NCBI RefSeq assembly: GCF_003544855.1
Contig: NZ_CP032101.1
Coordinates: forward strand, 2,480,001-2,544,000
From: Malaciobacter marinus
GTDB lineage: Bacteria; Campylobacterota; Campylobacteria; Campylobacterales; Arcobacteraceae
DNA length: 64,000 nt
Direction of reading: 5' to 3'
The notes under the pieces are model-generated. The model worked only from the letters and a program-made list of their open reading frames with translations. It searched no databases and had not been told where the DNA came from. Each line of letters starts with the position of its first letter. Position 1 is the stretch's first letter. This document shows positions 43,626 to 53,674 of this stretch, piece after piece. The translations under genes and the position numbers were made by a program.

Positions 43626-43861
43626 GATATTTAATATAAATAAAATTGAGCTTAAAATAAAAAAACAATTTATATTGCAAAAAATACACAAATTGATATA
43701 ATTAGAAAGAACAAGTATCAAATTAATTTTTAGCTGGATTAAAAACAAAAAGTGATGTTGATACATTATTAAACTCATCTATGGTAAAAAAAATTGAACT
43801 TAAAGTTTATGAATTAGAAAAACAAATAGAATTATTAAAACTTTATGCTAAAATAGAATAA
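43626..43861 (+). pseudogene. Partial, decayed copy of the TolC-like gene
   Basis: Bases 43626-43732 resemble 36349-36457 of the TolC gene but with many substitutions and frame breaks (shared runs include TTTAATATAAATAAAATTGAG-like sequence and CACAAATTGAT). At TTTTTAG the copy jumps about 580 bases and continues as the perfect repeat, giving the last 42 TolC codons to the stop at 43861. The front is old and diverged, while the back is identical. Confidence 0.75.
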
Positions 43862-43933
43862 CTATTAACGTAGGAGGATTTATGTTCAATAGTAGATTAT
43901 TATTAACTTATTGGATTATAATTCTTCCAATTA
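43733..43933 (+). repeat. 201-bp perfect direct repeat, right copy
   Basis: Same-orientation copy of 37036-37236. It leads straight into the intact kinase gene. Beyond its ends the two copies differ: the left copy continues into CCTTAGTC and the right into TTACTATC. Confidence 0.95.
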
Positions 43934-45849
43934 TTACTATCTTTATCACCTCTTTTTTATTTACTTACAAATTTATAAAATATGAAAAAGTAAAATTCGA
44001 ACAAGAAAATAAACAACTTGAAAAAAACTATACAAAAGAGATTAAAGAAAGAACAAAAAAACGTATCCAAAGAGTAATAAAAATAATTGAAACAAATATT
44101 GAAATAACTAGAAATGAAGAAAAAGAGAACTTAAAAAATATAGTAAATATAGCACATGAAACAATAATAAAAACCTTTGAAAGATACAAAAATAGTTTAT
44201 CAAAAGAACAAATACTAAATGAAATAAAAAAGCAATTAGAACACCATAGATTTTATAATAATCAAAGTGGATATTTTTTTATTATTGATTTAAATAATAC
44301 TGTAATAATGCAACCACAAGTTAAAGAACATGAAGAGTTAAAATTAGATGATATTCAAGATATTAAAGGAAAGTTTTTTATAAAAGAGTTGACAAATATT
44401 GCAAAATCAAAGAAAGAAGGATTTAGCACTTGGTATTGGACTAAACCAAAAGAGAATAAGCATAAAAAGAAAATCGGTTTCATAAAAGTTTTTGAACCTT
44501 TAAATATTTATATAGGTACGGCAAGATATGAAGAAGATATTAATAACAAAATAGAAAAAGATGCTTTAAAGATTATAAATTCAATTAGATATGGCAAAGA
44601 TGAATATCTTTTTGCTTTGAAACAAAATGGAGTTACAATATCACATATAAATAAAGATTTTATAAATATACCATTTTCTAATTTATCTAAAATTGAACAA
44701 AAAATTATAAAGAACATTATATTAGAAGCTAAAAAAAATAATAGTGGTTTCATATATTATACACCTACTAGCTATAACTTGAAAGAAAATATTTCAAAAA
44801 AAATATCTTATGTATCAATAATACCTTCATTAAAGTGGATAATTGGGACAGGACAATATACAACAAAAATAGACAAGCAAATAAAACAAAAAAAACTTTT
44901 ATTAATAGAAAAACTCAATAATACAATCAACTCAATAATATTAGTAGCTACAATAATAACTATTATTTTAATTTTAATCATGACCTTAATTGCAAGAAAG
45001 ATACAATCAAAAATTTTAGAATATGAAAAAGAGTTACATCAAAAAAATCAAAAACTAAAAGAACTAAATGAAAATTTAGAAAAAAAAGTTTATGAGCAAA
45101 CTCAAAAAAACCTAGAAAAAGACCAAATACTTCATCATCAATCAAAACTTGCTTCTATGGGTGAAATGATAGGAAATATTGCTCATCAATGGAGACAACC
45201 ACTAAGTGCAATTAGTACAGCTGCATCTGGAATAAAATTACATGATGAAATGAATATTCTAAAAAAAGATATTATGAATGACTCTTTAGATGCTATTATC
45301 TCAAATACAAAACTTCTTTCAAATACAATTGATGATTTTAGTAATTTTTTTAAAAAAGATAAAGTAAAAATAGTATTTGATATAAATAAGTCAATAGATA
45401 AAGTATTAAAACTTATAAGCGCAAATTTAAAAAATAAAAACATTGAAATAATAAATGTAACAAAACAATGTAAAATTTATAATCTAGAAAATGAATTAAT
45501 CCAAGCACTTTTAAATATTATCAATAACGCAAAAGATGCATTATTAGAAAATGATAATTTAAAAGAGAAATATATTTTTATTTCACAAGAAGAAAACAAT
45601 ACTCAAGTAATTATAAAAATAAAAGATAATGCAGGTGGAATTAATGAGAGAATAATAGATAAAATTTTTGAACCATACTTTACAACAAAATTCAAATCAC
45701 AAGGTACAGGAATTGGATTATATATGTCACAAATAATAATTGCAAATCATATGAATGGAGAATTAAATGCAGCAAATAAAATTTTTGAGTATAAAAATAA
45801 ATCTTATAAAGGTGCAGAATTTACAATAATTTTAAAAAAGAACAGTTAA
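43882..45849 (+). CDS. Cache-domain sensor histidine kinase
   Basis: The 655-residue kinase has a helix at about 5-30, a large extracytoplasmic double Cache-type sensor (GYFFIIDLNNTVIMQPQ, YLFALKQNGVTISHINK and WIIGTGQYTTKID are recurring Cache strands), a second helix at about 345-365, a coiled coil, HisKA with NIAHQWRQPLSAIST as phosphoacceptor, and an ATPase domain with NIINNAKDALLEN, DNAGGI and GTGIGLYMSQ. The HQWRQP form is typical of this phylum. GGAGG is eight bases before the ATG. No response regulator is adjacent. It was probably next to tolC before the island arose. Confidence 0.9.
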   Translation: MFNSRLLLTYWIIILPIITIFITSFLFTYKFIKYEKVKFEQENKQLEKNYTKEIKERTKKRIQRVIKIIETNIEITRNEEKENLKNIVNIAHETIIKTFERYKNSLSKEQILNEIKKQLEHHRFYNNQSGYFFIIDLNNTVIMQPQVKEHEELKLDDIQDIKGKFFIKELTNIAKSKKEGFSTWYWTKPKENKHKKKIGFIKVFEPLNIYIGTARYEEDINNKIEKDALKIINSIRYGKDEYLFALKQNGVTISHINKDFINIPFSNLSKIEQKIIKNIILEAKKNNSGFIYYTPTSYNLKENISKKISYVSIIPSLKWIIGTGQYTTKIDKQIKQKKLLLIEKLNNTINSIILVATIITIILILIMTLIARKIQSKILEYEKELHQKNQKLKELNENLEKKVYEQTQKNLEKDQILHHQSKLASMGEMIGNIAHQWRQPLSAISTAASGIKLHDEMNILKKDIMNDSLDAIISNTKLLSNTIDDFSNFFKKDKVKIVFDINKSIDKVLKLISANLKNKNIEIINVTKQCKIYNLENELIQALLNIINNAKDALLENDNLKEKYIFISQEENNTQVIIKIKDNAGGINERIIDKIFEPYFTTKFKSQGTGIGLYMSQIIIANHMNGELNAANKIFEYKNKSYKGAEFTIILKKNS

Positions 45850-45951
45850 AACATTGTTTACAAATTTTGAGAAGTTTCAAAGAATTTATTTAGAAATAGT
45901 GTTAAAACTAAAATATGATAAAATTACAAAATTAATATTTAGGATTTATAA

Positions 45952-46602
45952 ATGCCATCAATAGAAATACTTCTTACTTTTACTTTAGCTACATTGATTA
46001 TGCATATTTCACCAGGACCATCAAATTTATATGTAATGGCCAGATCAATTTCACAAGGAGTATCGGGAGGAATTGCTGCTGCAATTGGCTTAGCTGTAGG
46101 AGGTCTTTTTCATGTTCTTGCAACAGTACTAGGCTTAGCCACAATTTTCAAACACTCACCTACTTTATATACTGCTGTAAAACTTTTGGGTGCTGTTTAT
46201 TTGATTTATTTAGGTATAAAATATTTTAAAACAAACTCTAGTGATGAAGATATAAAAGTAAAAAAATCAAAGTATAAACCTCTTTCAAGAATTTTTTATG
46301 AAAGTGTTTTAATAGAAATTACAAATCCTAAAACTGCACTATTTTTTATCGCATTTTTACCTCAGTTTGTTAATCCTGAAATTGGTTCTATATCATTTCA
46401 ATTATTTATTTTTGGAATTATAGTTGTTGTTTCTGCAATTCCTATTGATACTTCAGTTGCTATTTTCTCTAGTAAAGTTGCTTCTTTAATCAATAAAAGT
46501 AAAAAAGCACAAGTTATTCAAGAAAGAGTTTCAGGCTCAATTTTATTTGGTTTGGGTTCATTTATAGGCTTAAAAGAAATAAAAACTATTTTATTAAGAT
46601 AA
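45952..46602 (+). CDS. LysE/RhtB-family exporter
   Basis: The 216-residue membrane protein has the family start LIMHISPGPSNLYVMARSI and the central VLIEITNPKTALFFIAFLPQF. About six helices are visible. It most resembles the RhtB-like amino-acid exporters; the substrate is unknown. TTAGGA precedes the ATG. It is alone on the plus strand, about 100 bases after the kinase, and convergent with the Tle1-like gene, with 96 bases between them that contain no strong hairpin. Confidence 0.88.
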   Translation: MPSIEILLTFTLATLIMHISPGPSNLYVMARSISQGVSGGIAAAIGLAVGGLFHVLATVLGLATIFKHSPTLYTAVKLLGAVYLIYLGIKYFKTNSSDEDIKVKKSKYKPLSRIFYESVLIEITNPKTALFFIAFLPQFVNPEIGSISFQLFIFGIIVVVSAIPIDTSVAIFSSKVASLINKSKKAQVIQERVSGSILFGLGSFIGLKEIKTILLR

Positions 46603-46698
46603 ATTAAATTATTCTAAGTAATTAGGATAAAATAAGTTCAACAAAGTGTAAAATAAGTAGCAAAAGATACACTGTGATATTATTTTAATAAATACTTA

Positions 46699-49440
46699 TC
46701 ACCCTCTAGTAAACTCTTTGCCCTCAGTAGAATAAATAACTCTCTTTCCATATAGCTCATATTCATCTTTTTTCTCATTTGAAGGTTTATTTACAAAGTT
46801 TCCAACTTGTGAAGAGTGGTGTAAATAGTTGTTTTTTAACTCTTTATATATTTTTGTATTCTCTTTTTTTAAAACTTTGTGCTCTTTAAGTGCTTTATAT
46901 GTTTCTTTTAAAGTTTCATCATCTTTAAAACTATGATCAAATTTACCAAAAGGAACCATCTCAAACTCATCTTTTCTATTTTTTTGTGTTTTTGAATCTA
47001 CATATATAGCTTTATCATACATTAATCTCATAGCTACATGTTCATATTTATTTGATACTTTTGGTTTATACATATATAAATGTAAATGATATTCCCAATT
47101 TGAAGAGTTTCCCCAAATATCTTCTCTTGTATTTAAATTATATACATTTTTTATATAGTAATAAAAACCTTCTTTATTTTCCAATTTTTCAATATCATCT
47201 TTTAGTTTCTCTTTCTCATTTTTTGATTTATTTTCTTTTTCTAGTTCTTTTTTTAATTTCTCTATTTCACTTTCTCTTTCTTTTTGTTTTTCTTTCATTT
47301 CTTTTATTTCTTTTTTTGAATCTTTTTGTATTAATGCATTATTTTTTAACCAATTATATTTATTATTCCACTTTTGTATATTTTTTCTTAAGTAATCAGG
47401 TAGTTTTTTTTCTTCTATTATAAAATCACCAAGATAAACCAATTCATTTTCTTCATTATATCCCCCTCCTACATCTGCATGTGCTCCAGGAACATAAAAC
47501 TCTTCAAATCTTGCACCACCATCTTCTCTTTTTTCTGTACTTTCTTTATAATAGTGCTTATTTATATTTGTAAAGATAGAGTATGCTTCAAAGTTATATC
47601 TAAACTCATCATCTGCCATTAGATGAACTACATGCCCTACTTTTTTATTATTATCATTTTCAAAAAAGTTTATATTTAAATCATCAGAATCATTTGATTG
47701 CATAATTCCATAATGTGTTACTGTATCAAACAATCCTGCAAATCTAAAAGAGATTGATTCAATTGTTATCTCTTTTTCTTTATAAAAAGGATTATAAACT
47801 CTATGATTATTGTTATTTGGATTAATATACTCTATATCTGTTCTAAGTGGATTAAAAATAGTCTTACTTCCAATTCTTACATAACCATTACTTCCAAAAA
47901 ATTCATAAAAAATATCTTTACTATCTTTTGTTTTTATTGTATATTCTCTTTTTTCATTTTTTACCAATTGTGTATTTTTCAAAAGTGTACAAATAAAATG
48001 TCTTGCACTAGTAGAACCTCTACTAAATCCAAATACATCTAAAACTAGTTCATCTATATGTGTTATTGAATCTTTTCTTAATTATTCAACCATTTTTATA
48101 CAAGAGTATAAACAATGTGCTATTACTCCACTCTCTCCCATTCCAAGACCCAGTCCAACTACAGAGTCATCTTCATAATCTTTTTGTATAAAAGGATTAA
48201 AAGTTCCAGAACCACTTTCATAAAGTTTAAATCTAGTATTTGGAAGAGCATCTTTGTTTTTCTTTACATCATCTCCATCATATAATTCATATAATCTACT
48301 TATGTTTGTTTCACCATTTGTAAAGCTACTATCTTCATTATCATCTGGAAGTATTTCTTTTATTATATAATCAGAAATAGTTTTTTCTTGGGCATCTTTT
48401 TTACTATTTTTTACATCAAGTAAATAATCAAATACTTTTTTTGAATCTTTTTCTGCTTTTTTAGTAGTTATAATTTCATCATGATCTAATTTAAGAACTA
48501 ATTTACTATCAAAATATCTTATTGAAGCATTATTCATTTGATTTATAATCATTTTTTTTGTTTTTTTTGTAAACTCTGGGTTATCTATTGAAAGGATGTA
48601 TTCTTCAATTGTTCCTTGTTTTCTATCTTTTAGTTTTTCTCTGTCTTCTAATTCATCATTTCCATTTAAGCCATCTTCTATATCTTTTGCTGGCTCTTTT
48701 AAAAACTTTTTAAAGTTTTTATAAAAATCTATATTATATATATTATTATTTGTTCCATCAAAAAACACTCCATATTCGACTATTAACTCAGGCATAAATG
48801 ATGCTATTATTTTATCTTCATAAGACATTAGTTCTAACTCTTTTGTTTTAGAATCATCTTTTATATTATAAACATATGGCATAGATAGTACTATATATGC
48901 CTGTTCATCTTTATTTGGTTTTTTTGAAGTTTTATTTACTTCTTTTTTTATAATTTCATTACAACTATCTTTAGTAAAAGTCAAAGCAGAAGTACTTTTT
49001 TTTTCAAGATTTTCTTTTAGATTTTTTTGCAGTACTTTTTTATATGCATGATGATACTTTTTTGCTTTTAATACACTTCCATAAGATTTTGAGTTATACA
49101 ATTGAGAGGTACAAAGTTTTACCAATTTTTTATCAACTATTTGTTCAGTTATACCACGTAAATCATCAAAAATTAAGGGTTTATTATTTTTAGTACTCTC
49201 TTTTTCTACAGCTTTTATCAAATAAGGTTTATATTCTTCTATTACTTTATCTAAGATTATTTGTTTATCATCAGTTGAATTCAATAACTCTTTTATATCT
49301 TCATTTGATATAACCATATAAGCGATTCTAGTTTTTATATCTTCTTCTATTGCTTCATTCTCTTTGGTACAAAATTCATTTAAGTGTACTACTTCACCCT
49401 CTTTATGAAATGCATTTCCTTTAGTTATATCATTACTCAT
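46699..49440 (-). pseudogene. Tle1/DUF2235 type VI lipase effector gene, interrupted by one in-frame TAA
   Basis: Two open stretches, 49440-48082 (452 codons) and 48081-46699, are in the same frame and separated only by TAA at 48084-48082. The first has VEYGVFFDGTNNNIYN and TNISRLYELYDG, the second LVLDVFGFSRGSTSARHF with the GFSRGS nucleophile elbow, RFAGLFDTVTHYG, VHLMADDEFRYNF and PGAHADVGGGY; together these form a full DUF2235 phospholipase of about 912 residues. Termination at the TAA removes the catalytic serine and everything after it. No ATG lies between the stop and the elbow. The second open stretch read alone starts at a TTG after the elbow. A coiled region (KEMKEKQKERESEIEKLKK) is in the second part. 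The gene overlaps the Sel1 gene by eight bases. Confidence 0.82.
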
Positions 49441-50533
49441 ATGATACTCCTAAATCATTTAGTTTATTAATAGCTTTTTTATGTCCTAATTTAGCAGCTT
49501 TTTTATACCATATAATTGCATTTTTTTCATCTTTATATGTATAATTGTAAATATATCCTAAATTATTTGCAGCTTTTCCACTTCCTAATTTGTATCCTAT
49601 TTTATACCACTTTTCAGCTTTTTTATAATCTTTTAAATCTATTTGATATGTATATCCTATATCAGCTGCACATCCTGAATATTTAAATTCTTCATAACAT
49701 TTCTTATACCAATAAATTGACTTATTAAAATCTTTTAATATTGTTGCATATAAAAGACCTAATTTTTGAAGAGAACCTCTATATTGAAGTTTAACACCTT
49801 TTTTATACCACTCAATTGCTTTTTTGTAATCTTTTTCGTCTTCTTCATAATACTCTCCTATTGCTGAGGCACATTTTCCATATCCCATCTCATAACATTT
49901 TTTATAATAATTTATTCCTTTTTCTTTATCTTGCATATCTTTATTTAATTGGTAAAAAGTCCCCAGTTCATAATAACCTCTTGGCTCACCTAATTCTCCA
50001 ACTTTTTTAAAAGTACTTATTGCTTCATCATATTTTTTTTGGTCTATATACATCAGTCCAATAGAAATTAGTGAGTTAATATCACCCATTTCATATGATT
50101 TCATAAACCATTTATATGCTTCATCATATTTAAAGTTTTTATAATAATACACACCTAAATTATGTGCTGATTTTCCATGTCCTGCATTTGCTGCTACTTT
50201 AAAGTTTTTAACTGCTTTTTTATTATCATGTAAAAAACTTAAATATAGACTTCCTAATTGTGCATATGATTCTATACTTCCTTTTTCTTTTCCTTTATTA
50301 AAGTAATCTATTGCTTCATCAAAGTTACCTTGTCTTGCATAGTATATACCTGCACAACTATATCCTTGTAGTTCACCCTCTTGTATTAGTTTTTTATATT
50401 TTTTTATATCTTCTTTTGTATATTCTATTTTTATGCATTGGTTTATATCATATTCACTTTTTTTTAATTCTTGTGCATTTAATACTACTGTTGTTATACA
50501 TATTATTAGTAGGGTTTTTATTATATTTTGCAT
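49433..50533 (-). CDS. Exported Sel1-repeat protein, likely immunity protein of the Tle1-like lipase
   Basis: The 366-residue protein has a signal peptide (IIKTLLIICITTVVLNAQE) and about eight Sel1 repeats of 36 residues (for example KAVKNFKVAANAGHGKSA, KAIEWYKKGVKLQYRG and KNAIIWYKKAAKLGHKKA). It would form a periplasmic solenoid. Tle1 acts on membrane phospholipid in the periplasm, and its known immunity partners are exported proteins encoded beside it, several of them with Sel1-type repeats. The eight-base overlap with the effector gene supports that role; it has not been shown. AGGAAA precedes the ATG. Confidence 0.75.
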   Translation of the reverse strand: MQNIIKTLLIICITTVVLNAQELKKSEYDINQCIKIEYTKEDIKKYKKLIQEGELQGYSCAGIYYARQGNFDEAIDYFNKGKEKGSIESYAQLGSLYLSFLHDNKKAVKNFKVAANAGHGKSAHNLGVYYYKNFKYDEAYKWFMKSYEMGDINSLISIGLMYIDQKKYDEAISTFKKVGELGEPRGYYELGTFYQLNKDMQDKEKGINYYKKCYEMGYGKCASAIGEYYEEDEKDYKKAIEWYKKGVKLQYRGSLQKLGLLYATILKDFNKSIYWYKKCYEEFKYSGCAADIGYTYQIDLKDYKKAEKWYKIGYKLGSGKAANNLGYIYNYTYKDEKNAIIWYKKAAKLGHKKAINKLNDLGVSYE

Positions 50534-50627
50534 ACTATTTTTCCTGTTTATTTGTTTTTGTATTAATATAGTATAACATAGTAGCTAAAATAATATAATA
50601 AATTATTTATATAAAGATTTTGATTTA

Positions 50628-50665
50628 TAACCTACCTTTATTAAAATATAATTCAAGGTAGGTTA
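50628..50665 (-). terminator. Hairpin downstream of pyk
   Basis: TAACCTACCTT pairs perfectly with AAGGTAGGTTA around 16 bases. It lies 17 bases past the pyk stop on the minus strand, and the arm is followed by a short T-rich stretch. Confidence 0.6.
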
Positions 50666-50681
50666 AAAAGTAGAGTTTAAA

Positions 50682-52130
50682 TTATAATTTTTTACTTGGT
50701 AAACTTAAATAATATTTAATTTCACTTTGTGTTAAAATTTTAATCGTATTTGTGCTTCCTGGTGTTCCTACTGGATATCCTACAGTTGCAACATAAGGTC
50801 CTGTTTTGTCAAGTAAACCTTTTTCATCAAGTGTCTTAAGCATTTTTTGAAACATTTTAGAAGCTTGAGACTCTTTAATTGTACCAATTGGATAAATACC
50901 CCATACAGCAGTTAATGAACTTAATATTCTTTTTTTATGTGCAAAAGTATAAATTTTAGTTTTTGGTCTATATCTTGACATTCTAATAGCAGATTGTCCT
51001 GAGCTTGTTAATGCTAAAATACCTTTTGCATTTATATCATCAGCTAACTTTGTAACAGTTGCTTGTATAACATCAAACTCATCAATATAATGCATTTTTG
51101 ATTGTTTATCAAAAGCATAAATCTCTTCTGTTTTAGAAATAATATTTTTCATTGTTTTTACAACATTTATTGGGTCTTCTCCAACTGCACTCTCTTCACT
51201 TAACATAACAACATCAGTTCCATCTAAAACTGCATTTGCCACATCAGAAATTTCTGCTCTTGTTGCTCTTTCATTTTGTGTCATTGATAAAAGCATTTGT
51301 GTTGCAGTAATTACTGGTTTACAAGCAAGATTTGCTTTATGAATAAGATTTTTTTGAATTGTAGGTACTTCATAATAAGGAACTTCAATACCTAAATCTC
51401 CCCTTGCAACCATAAGTCCATCACTTGCTTCTAAGATTTCATCAATATTTTCAACAGCATCAAATTTTTCAATTTTTGCAATTAATTTTCCTTTATAATT
51501 TCCAAGAAGTTTTCTAGCATTTTCCATATCATTTTTATTTTGTACAAATGAAATAGCAAAATAATCAACTTTATTTTCTACTCCCCATTTTATATCTTCT
51601 TCATCTTTTTTCGTAATTACATCAATATCAATTACAGTATTAGGGAAGTTCACACCTTTTCTTGAACTTAAAACTCCATGATTTTCTACTTTAGCTTTTA
51701 TCTCAATTCCTGTTTCAATAACTTTAGCTCTAATAGTTCCATCATATAAGTAAATATATTCACCCTCTTTTACTTTATCAAGTAATTCTGGATAATTTAT
51801 AGATACAACATAACTTTTATTACTCTCTTTATATCCTAAGATATCTTCTTTTAGAAAAGTTATTATATCTCCACGATGAAGTTCAAAAGGTTCTTTTATA
51901 TCTCCAATTCTTACTTTTGGTCCAGAAATATCTTGTAATATACCTACTGTTTTATCTAAATTCTTCATAGCTGTTTTTATATTTTTCAATGTTTGTAAGT
52001 GATACTTGTGATCACCATGTGAAAAGTTTAATCTAAACATATTAGCACCAGCTTTCATAAGCCCTTCAATTACCTCAACGCTATCACTTGCTGGCCCTAA
52101 AGTTGCTAAAATTTTAGTTCTTTTTATCAT
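50682..52130 (-). CDS. pyk: Pyruvate kinase
   Basis: The 482-residue glycolytic enzyme shows KILATLGPASDS, MFRLNFSHGDHKYH, LIAKIEKFDAVEN with the catalytic lysine, GLMVARGDLGIEVPY, TATQMLLSMTQNERATRAE and DVVMLSEESAVGEDP. The C-terminal domain includes TSSGQSAIRMSRYRPK. It converts phosphoenolpyruvate to pyruvate with ATP formation. The AGGAGA site precedes the ATG. It is monocistronic on the minus strand. Confidence 0.96.
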   Translation of the reverse strand: MIKRTKILATLGPASDSVEVIEGLMKAGANMFRLNFSHGDHKYHLQTLKNIKTAMKNLDKTVGILQDISGPKVRIGDIKEPFELHRGDIITFLKEDILGYKESNKSYVVSINYPELLDKVKEGEYIYLYDGTIRAKVIETGIEIKAKVENHGVLSSRKGVNFPNTVIDIDVITKKDEEDIKWGVENKVDYFAISFVQNKNDMENARKLLGNYKGKLIAKIEKFDAVENIDEILEASDGLMVARGDLGIEVPYYEVPTIQKNLIHKANLACKPVITATQMLLSMTQNERATRAEISDVANAVLDGTDVVMLSEESAVGEDPINVVKTMKNIISKTEEIYAFDKQSKMHYIDEFDVIQATVTKLADDINAKGILALTSSGQSAIRMSRYRPKTKIYTFAHKKRILSSLTAVWGIYPIGTIKESQASKMFQKMLKTLDEKGLLDKTGPYVATVGYPVGTPGSTNTIKILTQSEIKYYLSLPSKKL

Positions 52131-52252
52131 GGGCTTCTCCTTTAATAATTTGTTTTCTTTGTAGCATTATACCTAAAATCTATTACATTGAAGTAACACT
52201 GTAATTAATGATAATAAAAACAATCTAACATAGTTTTAGATAAAATCTTAAA

Positions 52253-53251
52253 ATGAAAAAATTCAATGATTATATGAACTCATGGCTTTATGAAAAAAAT
52301 GGTTATTATGCAAAATACAAACAAATAGGAAAGCAAGGAGATTTCTTTACTTCTGTATCTACAAGTAGCTTTTTTGGTGGAGCAATAGCAAATAAAATAG
52401 TATCTTTAATAAAAGAAAAAAAATTAGACAAAAGTACATCAATTGTAGAGATTGGAGCGCATCATGGATATTTACTTGCTGATATAATACAGTTTATATA
52501 TACTCTTGATTCAAAGCTTTTAAAAACTCTAAATTTTATAATTGTTGAAAGATTTGAGTCTTTACAAAAGATACAAAAAGAGTATTTGCAAGACTGTTTT
52601 GGTGATGAAATAAACTTAAGCTTTTATCAAAGTATTGAGGAAGTAAGATTAAAAGAAGCATTTATTGTTGCAAATGAGATTTTTGATGCTTTTGCTTGTG
52701 ACTTAGTATATACAAAAAATAATACTTTGCAACAAGCTTTTATAAAAAAAGATAAGATTATATTTGAAACGTGTACAGATGAAAAGATATTAAGCCATTG
52801 TAAAAGATATAATATACAAAAAGGCGAAGTCTGTTTAGAATATAAAACTTTTGTAGATTCAATTATGAAAAATATAGATGATTTTTATTTTCTAACTTTT
52901 GATTATGGAGATAAACTTGTAAGAAATGACTTTTCTTGTAGAGTATATAAAAACCACAAAGTTTTTCCTATCTTTGAGCAAGATTTACATTTAAAATCCT
53001 TATATAAAAATAGCGATATAACATATGATGTTCATTTTAACTATTTAAGTGATTTATTTAGTAGTTGTGAAAATGTTGATTTTAATACACAAGCAAATAG
53101 ATTAATAGATTTTGATATTACAAAACTTTTAGAGATTTTAAAGCAGCATGTTTCAAATGAGACTTATTTAAAAGAAGTTCAAAAGGTTAAGTTACTAATT
53201 CAACCAACAGGTATGGGAGATAGATTTAAGTCTTTATTTATAAAAAAATAA
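52253..53251 (+). CDS. MidA/NDUFAF7-like SAM-dependent methyltransferase
   Basis: The 332-residue protein has the N-terminal motif GQKGDFFTSVSTSSFFG-like sequence (IGKQGDFFTSVSTSSFFGG), the SAM-binding strand SIVEIGAHHGYLLADI and VANEIFDAFACDLVY, as in the DUF185/NDUFAF7 family, where the human member methylates an arginine of complex I. A role in assembling the complex I (nuo) machine is possible but not shown. There is no ribosome site: TAAAAT sits seven bases ahead of the ATG, which hints at a leaderless message. It is convergent with the DUF779 gene, three bases apart. Confidence 0.85.
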   Translation: MKKFNDYMNSWLYEKNGYYAKYKQIGKQGDFFTSVSTSSFFGGAIANKIVSLIKEKKLDKSTSIVEIGAHHGYLLADIIQFIYTLDSKLLKTLNFIIVERFESLQKIQKEYLQDCFGDEINLSFYQSIEEVRLKEAFIVANEIFDAFACDLVYTKNNTLQQAFIKKDKIIFETCTDEKILSHCKRYNIQKGEVCLEYKTFVDSIMKNIDDFYFLTFDYGDKLVRNDFSCRVYKNHKVFPIFEQDLHLKSLYKNSDITYDVHFNYLSDLFSSCENVDFNTQANRLIDFDITKLLEILKQHVSNETYLKEVQKVKLLIQPTGMGDRFKSLFIKK

Positions 53252-53254
53252 AGA

Positions 53255-53626
53255 CTATTTAGCATCTTCTAAATTTCTATATTCTTCATCTGTAAAAATT
53301 CTTGATATGGTTAAAAACTGATAACCTAAATCTATTTCTAAAGAAAAAGAGTTACCAAAAGCTGTCTCTTTTTTCACATCAATAGTTATATGTGAATGTT
53401 TAAAGTATTCAAACTGATCTTTATCTATAAAAAATTCACACCCACAAATTTCACCAAGTTTTACATTTCTACTTGGAACATAAAAATCATCTTTTGCATA
53501 ACACATAGGTGCTGTTCCATCACAACATCCACCACTTTGATTAAATAAAAGTTCTCCATGCTCTTTTTTAAGTTTTTCAATAATCTCACAAGCTTCAGGA
53601 GTTACATCAACTCTTTTTACTTCCAT
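53255..53626 (-). CDS. DUF779-family protein, aldehyde dehydrogenase companion
   Basis: This 123-residue protein has the DUF779 pattern: FNQSGGCCDGTAPMCYAKDD with three cysteines, EICGCEFFIDKDQFEYF and DVKKETAFGNSFSLE. DUF779 genes are routinely next to acetaldehyde-type dehydrogenase genes, as here (49 bases after the stop of the dehydrogenase). The cysteine-rich segment could bind metal or be redox-active. A hairpin lies between the two genes. AGGAGA precedes the ATG. Confidence 0.88.
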   Translation of the reverse strand: MEVKRVDVTPEACEIIEKLKKEHGELLFNQSGGCCDGTAPMCYAKDDFYVPSRNVKLGEICGCEFFIDKDQFEYFKHSHITIDVKKETAFGNSFSLEIDLGYQFLTISRIFTDEEYRNLEDAK

Positions 53627-53640
53627 GATCTCTCCTTTAT

Positions 53641-53665
53641 TTCATAGGGATAAAGCCCCTATGAA
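53641..53665 (-). terminator. Hairpin between the aldehyde dehydrogenase and DUF779 genes
   Basis: TTCATAGGG pairs with CCCTATGAA around ATAAAGC. It could end part of the dehydrogenase message and so set a lower level for the DUF779 gene. Confidence 0.5.
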
Positions 53666-53674
53666 TAATATCTA

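Noticed and set aside
47052-47423. Opposite-strand open frame of 123 codons
   Set aside because: It is antisense to the lysine/glutamate-rich coiled-coil part of the Tle1-like gene, which makes long Phe/Leu-rich open frames on the other strand; no ribosome site or protein-like composition.
46699-47982. A separate gene starting at TTG 47982
   Set aside because: The frame is open upstream as far as the TAA at 48082 and contains the GFSRGS lipase motif before the TTG, so the TTG is not the natural start; it is the second half of an interrupted gene.
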